Shown here piece by piece: positions 23,421-34,060 of a stretch of 64,000 nucleotides of DNA. The stretch is from Triplophysa rosa (lineage: Eukaryota > Chordata > Actinopteri > Cypriniformes > Nemacheilidae), in assembly GCF_024868665.1 (NCBI RefSeq), contig NC_079912.1:18268664-18332663 (forward strand), written 5' to 3'. The translations under genes were made by a program, and so were the position numbers. Every line of letters begins with the position of its first letter. Position 1 is the stretch's first letter. Below the pieces are notes generated by a model, which worked only from the letters and a program-made list of their open reading frames with translations, did no database searches and was not told where the DNA came from.

Positions 23421-23908
23421 CAGCCGTGGAAAAAATAAAAGACCATTCCAAATGTTCATTTAATCAGCATTTCTAGATGTATTGTGGCCATTCCTGTCTT
23501 GTGTTTGTTGAATTACAACAAAATCTAACCTCGGGAGGGATATAAAGTCATCCAACAGCAACGTGAAAGACTGACAGCATGAAAAGACATGTGATAAAAA
23601 TCATAATAAAAAATAATATTTGAACTTTTCCTAAATACATAGACAAATATTGCTTAAAAGTGAAATGGCACTTATTTTCTAAGCAATATTTGAGGTCTAA
23701 AAAATGCAGAGCATCTTTACTGTTATTTTGACCTGTTTCTCCAGTTTCCATTTTCTGCAAATAGATGCAAAACGAAACAATCTTTAAATTTGAAATTTGG
23801 GAGTCATGTTGTTAGTAGTTCCCAGAATGAAACAAAAACGATCATTTTACCTAAACACATACCAATAAAAGCTTAATTCAGAAAAACTCTTAATTTTCTC
23901 CGTGGCTG
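23421..23908. mobile_element. Tc1/mariner-type MITE with TA target site
   Basis: The left end CAGCCGTGGAAAAAATAAAAG and the reverse complement of the right end, CAGCCACGGAGAAAATTAAG, are inverted repeats, each flanked by TA, the Tc1/mariner target. The 488-bp interior has no transposase or DDE/D motif, so the element is non-autonomous. It abuts a hAT-like element only a few bases away. Confidence 0.85.
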
Positions 23909-23915
23909 TATGTAT

Positions 23916-24263
23916 CAGTGTTGGGAAAGCAACTTACAGAGCTACAAGCTGTTCACACTTTGAAGTTATTAAAACTTCACTCAAGCTACACTTGATTGAA
24001 CAGTACATTACAGTACAAGCTACTGTAGCTACTCATTGCACAGTATCTATGTAAAGGAATATCGGTCATATTACACAATAAATGAGTTTTCGCAAATTGT
24101 TTCGTTTTGAACATTTTGAAAATCTGAATAAACATTAACTGAAACCAAATGGACTTTCAAATGACACATAAAAGAGCGAAAATTTCAAGACAGCACATTT
24201 GAATATACCACTATTTGTTGGTAAAAGTAGCTTGTTAATGGAAAAACTTGGTTCCCAACACTG
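23916..24263. mobile_element. hAT-type MITE with CAGTGTTGGG ends
   Basis: Begins CAGTGTTGGGAAAGCAACTT and ends GGTTCCCAACACTG, inverted repeats of a form I recall as widespread in fish hAT MITEs. The interior is rich in AGCTAC/GTAGCT words. The flanking octamers (GTATGTAT and ATGTATAT) are similar but not identical. Length is 348 bp with no transposase. Confidence 0.85.
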
Positions 24264-24336
24264 ATGTATATGTATGTGACCCAGGCTTCTGGAGAATTCT
24301 GGAAACTTTGATATTTCTGTGAGAAACTTCTGATCG

Positions 24337-24355
24337 GTGTGTGTGTGTGTGTGTG
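24337..24355. repeat. (GT)n microsatellite
   Basis: About nine GT units immediately downstream (minus-strand sense) of the stop codon of the 24358-24500 exon candidate. Confidence 0.95.
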
Positions 24356-24357
24356 CA

Positions 24358-24500
24358 TTAAGCGCGCCCAAGTTGAGGTAGCTCGACGCATTCTTGGTCT
24401 TTGATCCAGCGTCTGAGGTTACTGACCAGCGGTGTGCACTCCTGGCAGAGGTGAACGCCGCCTATGTGGAACTCCTCCGGGGCCAGCTTAACCGCCGCAG
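24358..24500 (-). CDS. Candidate 3'-terminal coding exon with Cys-x-x-Cys, unidentified
   Basis: The minus strand has a strong acceptor (CTCTCCCTCGCACAG) followed by 143 bases with a single open frame: two bases completing a codon, 46 codons, then TAA. The residues include Lys-Leu-Ala-Pro-Glu-Glu-Phe, then Leu-Cys-Gln-Glu-Cys-Thr-Pro, then Leu-Arg-Arg-Trp-Ile-Lys-Asp-Gln-Glu-Cys. The C-x-x-C plus a later Cys could bind a metal, but this is inference. The entry phase fits the donor of the 30673-30697 block, and joining the two gives a protein of about 55 residues. A weak internal GTCAGT donor exists, but it does not fit the phase of 16435-16528. The plus strand is also partly open, so a conserved non-coding block is an alternative. 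No AATAAA was found close downstream. Confidence 0.4.
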
Positions 24501-26371
24501 CTGTGCGAGGGAGAGACGGGATCAAAGCACACCCAAAAAAACACACGGACACACACTATATGAACACACACTCTCTCCATCACTAATAATAACCACCTCG
24601 GCCCGGAATCCAGTCTCTACGCTCGCTGGCCTGCCTCTCAGCTCACATAATCAGGGTTTCCTTCTACATGCTATTAATTGATTCAGTATGCTTGGAAGAA
24701 GTGGCTCCCGCATTCCCATGTCTCAGATTTTCTTGTTTATTATGCTAACCGTACTCGAGACTCCCGCGCTCTCAAGGGGGTGGAATTCCAATCAGGTGAA
24801 TTCAATTACGGAGCTTCTGATTCACATTCTCGACCGGGTTGCGAGTACACAACAGGTCCCATTGAGAACACGCTTAAAACTTCTGTCTCTTGGGGTGGTA
24901 TGTTTTATTCCACCCACCTCTTTTTCTAAGAAGGCATGCATGTATTAAACATTTCGCCCGGATGGTTGAAGTTCATAACTGGATTTAATCAAAACAGGGG
25001 GACCCCACCTAAAACAAAAGCAGACGGCATGTATTATAGGCTAATGTGTAACAAATGTATCCAGCTTTAGCTCCACGTTCAGTGTTCTTTAGCAGCCAAG
25101 CAGAAATAACATACATACATAACATTTAGTATGCTAGAAAGAACTGAAAGCAAACACTAGAGGTGAAGAGGGTCATTTTTGTGGGTAAAAAACGTTTTGC
25201 CTATTGCAACGATAAGCAAGTCATCAAATGACAGAGTCTCCTCAAACATGCATTTTTACTCACGTTGTGGTGCTTACAAAACATTGCTCTGCAGCCCAAT
25301 CATCCCGGCATATCCACAGCAGCTCAACCAATGAAGTTTGGGCCTGGATCATTGTTTGGCCAAACCATGGAAGACAGGAGTCATGTTCTGAAAGCCTGTG
25401 TGAAAACAATGATGTGATGTGGATTTTAATCAGTTAAGCGTGTTCGAAATCTGAAGTGGGTAAAATAGAGATAGAGAGAAAGAGCGAGAGACACATACAG
25501 ACAGAGAAAGAAAAAATAAGTGAGAGATACAGAGGAAGTTAAAGGGTGAAACGGATAGAGAGAATCCCCTTTGAATGTTCTGTAAGCCATATGGTATGCA
25601 TATAAAGCACCGCCGTGTGCCAACGTGATTCATGACTCCGACAGACAATTCTTTCTCCCGAAGCCAAGACACTCACTACATACTCTGTCTAGACAACACT
25701 TGTCGGAATAACGCAGTTCCAAACCCTCACGAGGAGAGCGGAGAGCTTTAAACGATGACTCAATTCCGTCGCCCATACATTGTCTGCCTTCCATTTTGTT
25801 CCCATAATGTGGCTATTCTCAAGCTCCATGTCAAATGTTTTAACATGATTTTCAGCCTAATGGCCGGAGGCTGGATGAACGCTTTGGACCTTCTGCAGAT
25901 TAAGTTAACGGGGGCAGTTCTATGCATGGCTGCACTGTGTGAATATATGCTAAAGTACATCCAGCACTATGTGCCCTGATTATATACTGTAGATAGACGG
26001 AGAGAGAGAAAATGAGAAAGATGGAGAAAAAGAGAAAAGAGAAAGAGAAATAGATAGAAAAAGAAAACAGGCAGAGATGGGAGGGGGGTGGGGTTGGGGT
26101 GGCAGATCGAGATGATTAAAATGGAGATTAAGTAATTTCGGTTATCAGCATGTGCATTTTGGTTTGGCAGTTATCTCGCCCGCTGTAGGCGCGTCTCCGT
26201 CATCACCAAAGAAGCGCTGGTTCAGAGAAGCTCGGGTCCTGACAGCACACAGACATCTGCGCGTGCTGATCTTGTATTCTAACATGCAACGACTGTCATG
26301 AAAAATGTCTGCTAACAGGTTTTCTAGGAATTCATAGCGTTCCGTATTTAGCTGCCTTATTTTCCTATAGG
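24501..26371. other. Unassigned sequence with GA-rich tracts
   Basis: GA-rich simple sequence occurs at about 25463-25560 and 25990-26095. The open frames here (up to 95 codons) overlap on both strands and have no domains. No bounded transposon was found. Confidence 0.5.
26079..26102 (+). other. G-quadruplex-type G run
   Basis: GGGAGGGGGGTGGGGTTGGGG contains four runs of at least three G separated by one or two bases, a textbook intramolecular G-quadruplex pattern. It caps an 80-base purine-rich tract. It is a structural prediction only. Confidence 0.75.
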
Positions 26372-26690
26372 GTGAAGGTTATTTTGCATGTAATATTGCA
26401 GTGTTCATGATAAATTGTTTGGGTCATTCTTTTTTAAATAATTCACATGCCCTAATAATCTTTTATCCAAATCAGCAACTTCAGACGACACCTTTTCTCT
26501 CCACAAGACTTTCAACTGCGGGACTATCCAATGGCCAGGCTTCCACTTTCCAAAAATCCAATCTATTCCAAACGGACGAAGTCAAGCCCCGCCCTACATT
26601 TTTCCAAATTAAGAAGGTGTTACACTCAGATATACGTCACAATTTGGAAGAGCACACTATCGCAACTTCTGTTTCATGCAGACATTAACA
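26372..26690 (-). mobile_element. TTAAAGTCACCATGAAAC-family repeat, reverse copy
   Basis: The right part reads AGCCCCGCCCTACAT and CACTCAGATATACGTCA, the reverse complement of words in 21122-21300. The left part (ATATTGCAGTGTTCATGATAAATTG, GGGTCATTCTTTTTTAAATA, CCCTAATAATCTTTT) parallels the left half of the 8845-9738 units. It therefore links these repeats into one related group. Ends are unresolved. Confidence 0.65.
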
Positions 26691-27089
26691 CACCGTATAT
26701 CTGAATAGCAGTATAACCTTTTTCTCTGATTTTAATGTCATAACAGTTCACAGCTGTGTGACCTGTAGCAAGCATCTTTGAGATTATTATTATAGAACCA
26801 TCATTTCTGCCAACATAAACTAGTTGGGTGAGATTTTATATATTGTCGTTGTCGGGGGAAACCATGTATCTCCCAAAACATAATGATTTTCAAAAAGTCT
26901 ATTTTTAAAGAATTAAACAGTGTGTTGTCAAATACGTTTCATTGGGGACAATATCCCCAAAATACTTTTGATTAAAATCTTCAGTTTGAACTTCTCACAA
27001 CACTTTTTATTGAGACCAGAACTTCATAAAACCCTCCTTTCATAGACCTTTGGTAAGATTTACAATAATTCTTGCAAAATTATCATAAC
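26691..27089. other. Unassigned non-coding sequence
   Basis: AT-rich DNA between two repeats. No exon or bounded element seen. Confidence 0.55.
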
Positions 27090-27429
27090 TTAAAGGGACA
27101 GTTCACCCAAAAATAAAAATTCTGTCCTCATTTACTCACAATCGAGTGACTAGTAGGAAAATGACGATGGTGGTCAAAAGTGCCCCAGAAATGTAAGCGT
27201 TCCTACATTTTTCAAAGTATCTTATTTTGTGTTCAACAGAACAAAAAAAGTATAAAGCAAATGTTCCTACTGTTAGTCAATGGTGACCAAGAACTGTTTG
27301 GTTACAAGCATTCTTCCAAATATCTTTCTTTGTGTTCATCAGAACAAAGACATTTATAAAGATTTGGAACAACTCGAGGGTGAGTAAATGAGGACAGAAT
27401 TCTCATTATTGGGTGAACTGTCCCTTTAA
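27090..27429. mobile_element. GGGATAGTTCACCC-family MITE, copy 4 (most intact ends)
   Basis: Starts TTAAAGGGACAGTTCACCCA and ends TGGGTGAACTGTCCCTTTAA, so the first 20 bases and the last 20 are exact reverse complements and each carries TTAA. Length is 340 bp. It belongs to the same subfamily as the interrupted copy at 9896-10273 (shared AAGAACTGTTTGGTTAC-like and TTCCTACT text). It is the best reference copy in the window for mapping the other copies. Confidence 0.95.
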
Positions 27430-30083
27430 TTCTGGTCATTTGTACACAAGAAAAACAACTGCTGCAGATAAGATCAATCCAGGTGGTTTTTGCAAACTAT
27501 TAACACTTAGAAACTATAGATGTCACAGTTATAATAAAGTAAATTCCCATAAAATTCCCTTCATAAATCATAAATCAGCATCTCGGCCAAGATACCATAG
27601 CAAGACAACAGTTAGTGTTACACTCCTACTATAGTAAAATAATAGTATACTTTTGTAAGTATCCAGATGTGAAGGTGTCAGACAGCCGCTCTTCATACAG
27701 TAACATTAGATGTAGATGTGAAACGGCTAAACAAGACAATAGCAGCTGGTGAGGTCTCATCCTGACAAACTCATCAAAAGACAAAAAACACCACCATGAC
27801 TTACAATACAGAACCTGTGGGAATGTGTGTGTGCTTATCAACATGCGTGTTGGTGCGGTCTCTTAGAAGTATACTGCGGCTACAAAAGGCACAAGCCACC
27901 TCTCAAAGCTGTTAGGGGCCTTTCTTCCCCACCTCATAAAGTAAGACATTAATTCAGTATTAATTATACAACACGTCAAACTACATCTCAGTGCCGGCTC
28001 CCCCGGAGTCTCTCGAGCGTTTTTAATGACAGTAATTACCACTCATAAAAAGACCCATCTAAAATGAACATTTCTACTCCGCCCTGATAGAGAAAATGTA
28101 AATAGCGGTGAAGTACAGATGTTATGATTAGGTCCAAATTGCACATCGTTCTTTTGTTTCCGTCTGTGTCGGACAGAACAATGGCGTCTTGACAAAAGCA
28201 CCACAGGCCAAATATCTCTAAGGAAGGGGAATGCGGACCACTTCAGGAGAAACCTGTTTAACATTTAGATTGTTTCTTCTAATGGGGGGTGGGCTAGATA
28301 TGTGTGTTTAAGGGTAGTGGAGTTCTGTATAGCTGTAGCGTGTGTAATACAATAAAATAGAAGACAATGCTGTCCACTAAAGACAGATGAGCGCAGATTC
28401 TACAGGACACATCTGACATTGCATTGCAGTGGAGGACTTTCGTCCCACATCTGTAGGTGAGGCATGTGCGGTTTTGTTTATTTAGCATTATTTAGCACGT
28501 TGTCCGTTTATTCTGCTTCATCAAAGTCAAAACACACAAATCACTCACCATTTAGCAACCAAATCCAATAAGTGGCTTTCTGTATGCACAACTGCAGTGA
28601 GAGACAGAGAGAGAGAGACATCAAGAATAAAAAGAGAGATTAAAGAAAGGCGATTAAGAGAACAGGAAACACACACAGTGTTCACCATAGTGTGTCATTT
28701 ACGGCCGTGCCTTAGAGGAGCTCGTCTAATGTATGTCAAAGGCGAGCAAATCTCTTGTGTTAATATATCCCATATTTTGCAAAACTGTGCCACACACACA
28801 CATGCACGCTTATAAGATACAAGGCGTTACTTTAGAGGCAGGAAGCCACACACATGAGATTTCAACAGTGTGAAATAAATGTTATCTACAGACACTGTAA
28901 ATCAATGTAAATGGCACCGCAAGGCAAAGTTAGTCGAATTAATTCATCAGAACAATCATTCTCACAGAAGCCAAGAGTTGTTTCGAGTCACTGGTCTTGC
29001 ATTATTTATTTACCTAGATATCACAATAATATCAAAATTGTGAATTCTTTTGGTTACGATAATCAATATTGTGACGGTCTAATCTAATGAGCATGCACGA
29101 GTGCAAAATGACTGCTGTTACATTGCACCTGGAACAGCAAAATAGTGGGTTCACGACAAAACAAACATGCAAATAAAACGCACACCTTCTGCAAAATGTA
29201 AACATTAGACCCGCAAAATCTGCATGAAGTTGCAGAAACTTTTAATATCTAAAAATGATTTTCATTCATTATATTCGGCCAACTATAAATATTTCACATG
29301 CAACTAAACTGCACGTGAGAGACATCTGAAGATTCAAAAGGGAGGTCCATTATTGTCAAGTAAATTCAAGTGAACAACAAAGAGGTCTCCGGTAAACATT
29401 TAAATGGAAGTTTACGCTCGACTTAGAAAGAAGATGAAGATCTATGGGATAATGGGAATCTGAACACGGCGCTTTTTAATCTCGGTAGTGGCACTGAATA
29501 GGTGTTAAGCACTTTTAGATGGCTGTTTGCTCCTTAAACCACTCAATCCCTCTCTGTCTCTCTCACTCGCTAACACATACTCCCACATTCACCCACCGCT
29601 GCCTTTATGCACATTAAACCTCTTTTACATGGAGGATGTCAACAATGCAGATTCTAGCTGTCTTGTAAATCAGTCTCTTTGCTTTTCCCCCTGCGACACA
29701 CACACCCGCAGATACAGAAGTGATTGGTGTCAATTTCTTTTACCTTGGATTCAATGGTCCCACATCTGCATGGATTAGAGACAGACACACGCAGAATGGA
29801 AGGGATGTCGCTCCAGCGCTGAAATAAAGACACATCTGTTGTATGATGTGTCAAGCGCTGGTGCTCAGGGGATCAGGGATTAAACAGCAGCTATTGACAC
29901 CGCATGCCTGAAAACGGGAAGGCTTCCGTGTTAGAGAATTATTCTAATCCCAGCCTGCAGATACAGTAGATGAGGAAAGAGTGGAGTTTAGACTGGAGAT
30001 GGATGGATGAATGCATGAAGGGGTCTCTAGTTCCTAGAATCTTAACAGTGATGAACAAGACAGAAAAGAGTGCATGTGGACAT
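27430..30083. other. Unassigned non-coding sequence
   Basis: No supported exon or bounded transposon. A GA-rich run lies near 28600-28650, and a repeat-like fragment (CACAATAATATCAAAATTGTG) near 29020. Short open frames here have no domains. Confidence 0.5.
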
Positions 30084-30350
30084 TTAAAGAGACAGTTCAC
30101 CCCAAAATACACATTCTTTCATGATTTTCTCTCTCTCTCATGTCGTTCAAAACCTCTGTGAGTCTTCTTCTGCAAAAACACAAAAGAATATACAGTATTT
30201 TGAAGAATGTTGTTAACCAAACAACATTGGGGCCCCATTGACTTCCATTAGACACAAAAAAACACATTTCTCAAAATATCTTCTTTTGTGTTTAACAGTC
30301 ATATACAGTTTTGATTGACATGAGGATGAATAAATGATGACAGACAACCT
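30084..30350. mobile_element. GGGATAGTTCACCC-family MITE, copy 5, 3' truncated
   Basis: Begins TTAAAGAGACAGTTCACCCC and runs through ATGTCGTTCAAAACCTCTGT, AACCAAACAACATTGGGGCC, TGACTTCCATTAGACAC and ATGAATAAATGATGACAGA. The final inverted repeat and TTAA are missing or eroded. Confidence 0.8.
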
Positions 30351-30672
30351 TACTAACAAAACGAGTCATTTAAAGTTGGGGCACCAATGTTGTTGCTTGC
30401 CTTACATACACATACATCACATACACAAGTTGAAATAAGAGGCCCCGGGTCCCATCATGCACCGGGAAGGCATAATCAACATGACTTAATGGCACGTATT
30501 AAAATAATGCACACATGTATTGTTAAAGACAACATTAAACATTGATCTCCCCCACTAATTAAAACTCTCCGCAGATGAAGAATGAGTTCAATAGTTACAT
30601 TTATAATGACAAGCAGCTGAATTAAACATCTATGCTTGACAAGCAAGAAACAAGCTCGTCCTGTGAACTTAC
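30351..30672. other. Unassigned sequence, putative intron
   Basis: Non-coding AT-rich DNA directly downstream (minus strand) of the donor of the next feature. Confidence 0.45.
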
Positions 30673-30697
30673 GTGATTGCCCTCGCGGCACTGGCAT
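30673..30697 (-). CDS. Candidate first coding exon with near-perfect donor
   Basis: On the minus strand an ATG is followed by seven more codons (Met-Pro-Val-Pro-Arg-Gly-Gln-Ser) plus one base and then GTAAGTTC, a near-ideal 5' splice site. The A at -3 relative to ATG fits a moderate Kozak context. Upstream on the minus strand is TTTTTAAAAC at about 30710, weakly TATA-like, and the flank is more CpG-rich than its surroundings. The single spare base fits the entry phase of the 24358-24500 exon candidate about 6.2 kb downstream; the joined codon would be Pro. The upstream limit of the exon (5' UTR) cannot be fixed. The coding part is very short, so chance is a real alternative. Confidence 0.3.
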
Positions 30698-31259
30698 AGT
30701 TACGTTTTAAAAACCAGAAGTGGACGGAGTGCACACGATTCTTTGCAGATAACGCTAATGGATTCGTTAATTGCTCCGGTACCAGCGACGATTTTCATGG
30801 CGACCACCTAATGCTTTAGTAACGGCACTCCAGTGATGAATAATTGGTGGGATGGAGAAACAGGACAAGAGATGCTTTAAAACAGGGCTGGGGGAAGTAA
30901 TTAAGCAAGATCCAATATGCCCTTCACAAAAGCGTGCTGTAGGGCTCTCTTCCTCTCAGCCAATCAGCTTCCGTGTATGGCATGTCTTTCCATCTTGAAA
31001 TGTGTGGCCTTTTTAAATCTGAGCGGATGAGTGTTTTCAATCAGGGGCAGATGGTAAATAGATTTCAGTAAAAGCCGATGTGTGATTGCAATGAGGGGGG
31101 TGGTCCACGTGACCCTGTGCCACAATGGGGTGAAAGCGTGTGCTTGGCCTTCTCAGCTGTGGGGGCGCTGAAGAATGACACGGCTGTTGTGAGTGACCTG
31201 TGTGACGACGTCTTGCGGTGTAGTTATTCTCATTGAAACTCCTATTCGGTTGCCTTTAC
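30698..31259. other. Unassigned sequence, possible 5' UTR or intron
   Basis: Moderately CpG-containing, high-complexity sequence between two minus-strand exon candidates. Nothing else can be assigned. Confidence 0.4.
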
Positions 31260-31353
31260 TGAAGCGACTGGACTTCTGCGACTGGTGCTTTTTTCTCCAG
31301 ATTGACGTTGTTAAAAGTAGACGAGACCCCATTTTCATACTCGTGCAGAAAAC
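31260..31353 (-). CDS. Candidate internal coding exon (94 nt), unidentified gene
   Basis: Minus strand: acceptor ...CGGCACATTAG, donor GTAAAGG. One frame is open: two bases, 30 codons, two bases. It encodes a mixed hydrophilic segment with Asn-Gly-Val-Ser-Ser-Thr-Phe-Asn-Asn-Val-Asn-Leu-Glu-Lys-Lys and ends Glu-Val-Gln-Ser-Leu. The two trailing bases (CA) plus the first base of 16435-16528 (T) make His, so the two blocks join in phase. The acceptor has a poor pyrimidine tract, the main weakness. Another frame is also open over part of the block. No domain recognised. Confidence 0.35.
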
Positions 31354-31365
31354 CTAATGTGCCGC

Positions 31366-31659
31366 TCAGAAACATGCTCCAAAGCTAAGACTAGATGACC
31401 ATGACACATCTGAATGAAGATGACGGACATGAATGTGTGTGAACATGTGAGAGGTGAGGAGAGGAGGAGGACGATGAGGACAGACGAAAGGCAGTTGTAC
31501 ATGTGTAACTAAGTGTTGCAGCATCTGTGAGGAGTAGAGCTGCCACTGAAGGTCAATATAGATTTGCTCGGAGTTCTCCAGTTGCTTAGCAGGATTCATC
31601 ACCGATTTCTTCCGCTTCTTAGCCAATGACGTCTCCTCTCCATCATTAGAACGCAGTGC
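31366..31659 (-). CDS. Candidate coding block with basic Lys-Lys-Arg-Lys-Lys stretch
   Basis: After an acceptor TTTACCTGATTAG (31660-31661 on the plus strand are the complementary bases) the minus strand is open from its first base for 97 codons. The first part is coding-like: Ala-Leu-Arg-Ser-Asn-Asp-Gly-Glu-Glu, then Lys-Lys-Arg-Lys-Lys, then Asn-Pro-Ala-Lys-Gln-Leu-Glu-Asn-Ser-Glu-Gln-Ile-Tyr. The basic stretch could be a nuclear localisation signal. The last half is Pro/His-rich and looks non-coding. The likely exon end lies inside the block at an uncertain donor (weak GTGATG near 31602 or GTGGCA near 31547). It enters on a codon boundary, the phase in which the 62371-62506 candidate ends. 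Confidence 0.35.
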   Translation of the reverse strand, partial: ALRSNDGEETSLAKKRKKSVMNPAKQLENSEQIYIDLQWQLYSSQMLQHLVTHVQLPFVCPHRPPPLLTSHMFTHIHVRHLHSDVSWSSSLSFGACF

Positions 31660-32589
31660 CTAATCAGGTAAATGTAGCGGACGGCCGCAAAGCGCAGACG
31701 AATGCTGGGAAATAAAGAACAAATCAAAACAATGATCGCTCTCTCAATACTAACACCTCATATTGAACTAAATAGGGTGACAAATGTTTGTTTTACTTGC
31801 ATTAATGTTCTTATTGGAAAATTCGGTCTTCGTGCATGACTTGTATTCATGGCTATCTATTCCAATCCTTTCTTGGTCAAATGTGCAGAGGCAATTGCTT
31901 TTCTTCTTTAGGTTAATTTTCTTGTAAAGTTGAGTTGGTGGAACTTGAAAAAAAAAACTTGAGTCTTTTCAAACTCTGTATTAGGTTTTCAATAAAAAAG
32001 GAATTAAGGCCCAAGAATAATCATTTTAATAAATGCAGTGACTATAACTATATTGGCATCCACACCAACGGATGATAACATAATGGTTGTTCTTCTGTGT
32101 ATGAGTGAGAAAAAGCAGATATTGGTACATAAGTACATACATTATTTTTTGGCTTCTGTGTGTAAGTGTCCTGTCATAAACAGGCTTTTAATTTTAATTT
32201 TATGGCTGTCCTCAGATAATGTCCTCACAGTCCACCACATTGACACAGAAAAGCCTGCCGAAAATACACACGCAAGAGTGTCCGGATAATTAAAATATCG
32301 TTTCTGCAATTACTGACAAATGGCCTTCATTCTGCTGTGGTTTCACAAAAGCAGGCGACAAAATGTCTGTCCAGAGAAGGTAATTCTGAACTAATTCTGC
32401 AACACTCAAAATCCACTTAAAAGATATAGCAAGTAATGGCTTTGACCCAAGCAGATGAGGCTGTTTCAAAGCCAATTTCCTTCAGATTCATCAAGCTTGA
32501 CCATTTCTCCAGCCATAATAATCCTCTGGCAGGTTGACTCCATATTCCAATGCAGGCTAGAGGAGGGAAGTTTAATGCTCCATTGAAAA

Positions 32590-32623
<34 letters not shown>

Positions 32624-33129
32624 AACAAAGAGAACTTTTTTTCCAGATGGACCCTGTCTCTACTCACACTGACCGCCAATTATCTGCAACCCACTCCTGC
32701 ACTGACAGGACATTGTGTATTACAGACTGAGGACAAAAAAAATGAAAAAGAAATTTGTCAACATATAAACATGAAAATAAGGAAAAGCCAATTCATTTCA
32801 ACTGCGACATTCACAGTAAAATTACAAAATATGTATTATTGTTTTTATACAGTAATGCAGTGAAAAACAAGTGCGAATCGTGGAAAAAACATTGAACCCA
32901 GCTGTAAGTAAAATACCAGGGAAGAAGTTGGAATACATGTAGAAACTGTGTAACGCTTATCAGAAAATTGAAACTGTTTCTCTTTGCCATCCAAAAAAAG
33001 AGTGCTTATTAAAATCATTCAATAAACCTACACTAGGGTGACAGGTAGTCTAATATTGATACTTAATAAAAGACTGATATAAGTGTATTACAGTAAAGTC
33101 AGACTAAATTAAAACACTGGTCCCAGAGG
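31660..33129. other. Unassigned non-coding sequence
   Basis: AT-rich with one CA microsatellite. No supported exon or bounded transposon. Confidence 0.5.
32591..32624. repeat. (CA)n microsatellite
   Basis: Interrupted CA repeat with two CG interruptions, about 17 units. The open frame across it is a repeat artefact. Confidence 0.95.
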
Positions 33130-34060
33130 TGAATCTCAAGTAGGGGAACATCTGCTCTCGTCTTGAGAGATTTGCGACATTAATACAAATGAATTTGGAA
33201 AACACATCGGGAACTTTATTTTCATGCTTACGATTATGGGTCTGGCTATCGCTGAACCATCTTCACCTCTTTCCCTGTCTTTTTTCCATTTCAGAACCTC
33301 ATATGGAAAGCATGTGACGGCGGAGAGGAACGAGCTCGCTTGCGCGGACGGCAAATGTGTATTACCTTTAATGGAAGCCACTAATTAAAGTGTCTGAGGA
33401 AGCAAAGAAGTGTGGCCCATTCCTACTGCCATTAGATGAGCAATATTGCGGAAAATGCAAGCGCACATTAAAACACATCAGTCTGCTGAGGCTGCATTTA
33501 GCGCGTGCAGTGGTTGCGTCGCATTAAATCAGCATTATTGCAAAGCAGGTGCATTTGCATTTATCTCCTGATGCAGAGGTGCACTTACTGTACTTCAGAA
33601 GTATATTCATTTGAATAATTAAATAAACAATCTTAAAGCTGGAATCGTACAATACATTCATTTAAAATTCAAAGTAACCAAATCGCCTTTTCCGATTAGT
33701 GCTGCAGTCGCGATTATTTGGCTGTTTTTGTGGTGCGGGTGCATATAATGGCCGTGTTGATGATGTCAATGGCCATCATGGTGAGGGACTGTGGTTTTAT
33801 GATGGCCATAAGCCCACTGTATCCAGCGCAGTAATAGAGACCTGAAGGACACCGAAACGCAGCAAAGTATCCCGTGACACCAGAACACCAACCAGGCACA
33901 TGCCAATCATGTTTGCATTTAGCCGGCTCCTGTCTTTGCACCTCCCTCTCCCCCGGCCCGCTCGCCTCGTTCTCTCTGCCTCTCCGCCGTCTGTGCGTTT
34001 CCAAAGGATTTTTAATCGCTACCATTTCAGCGAGTGGGACCAATCAGAGTAAATGAAGAT
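33130..34060. promoter_or_regulatory. Candidate conserved non-coding block with splice-like signals
   Basis: High-complexity, repeat-free DNA with a perfect octamer ATTTGCAT at 33553-33560, TAATTA words and short near-palindromes around ATGGCCAT (33760-33810). Two sub-regions could be exonic. On the plus strand at 33295, a very strong acceptor (CTTTTTTCCATTTCAG) precedes 29 open codons and a TAA. On the minus strand at 33714-33920, a Cys-rich open frame includes Trp-Cys-Ser-Gly-Val-Thr-Gly-Tyr-Phe. Neither has a matching donor or a recognisable domain, so I prefer a regulatory reading. Conservation is untested. Confidence 0.35.
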
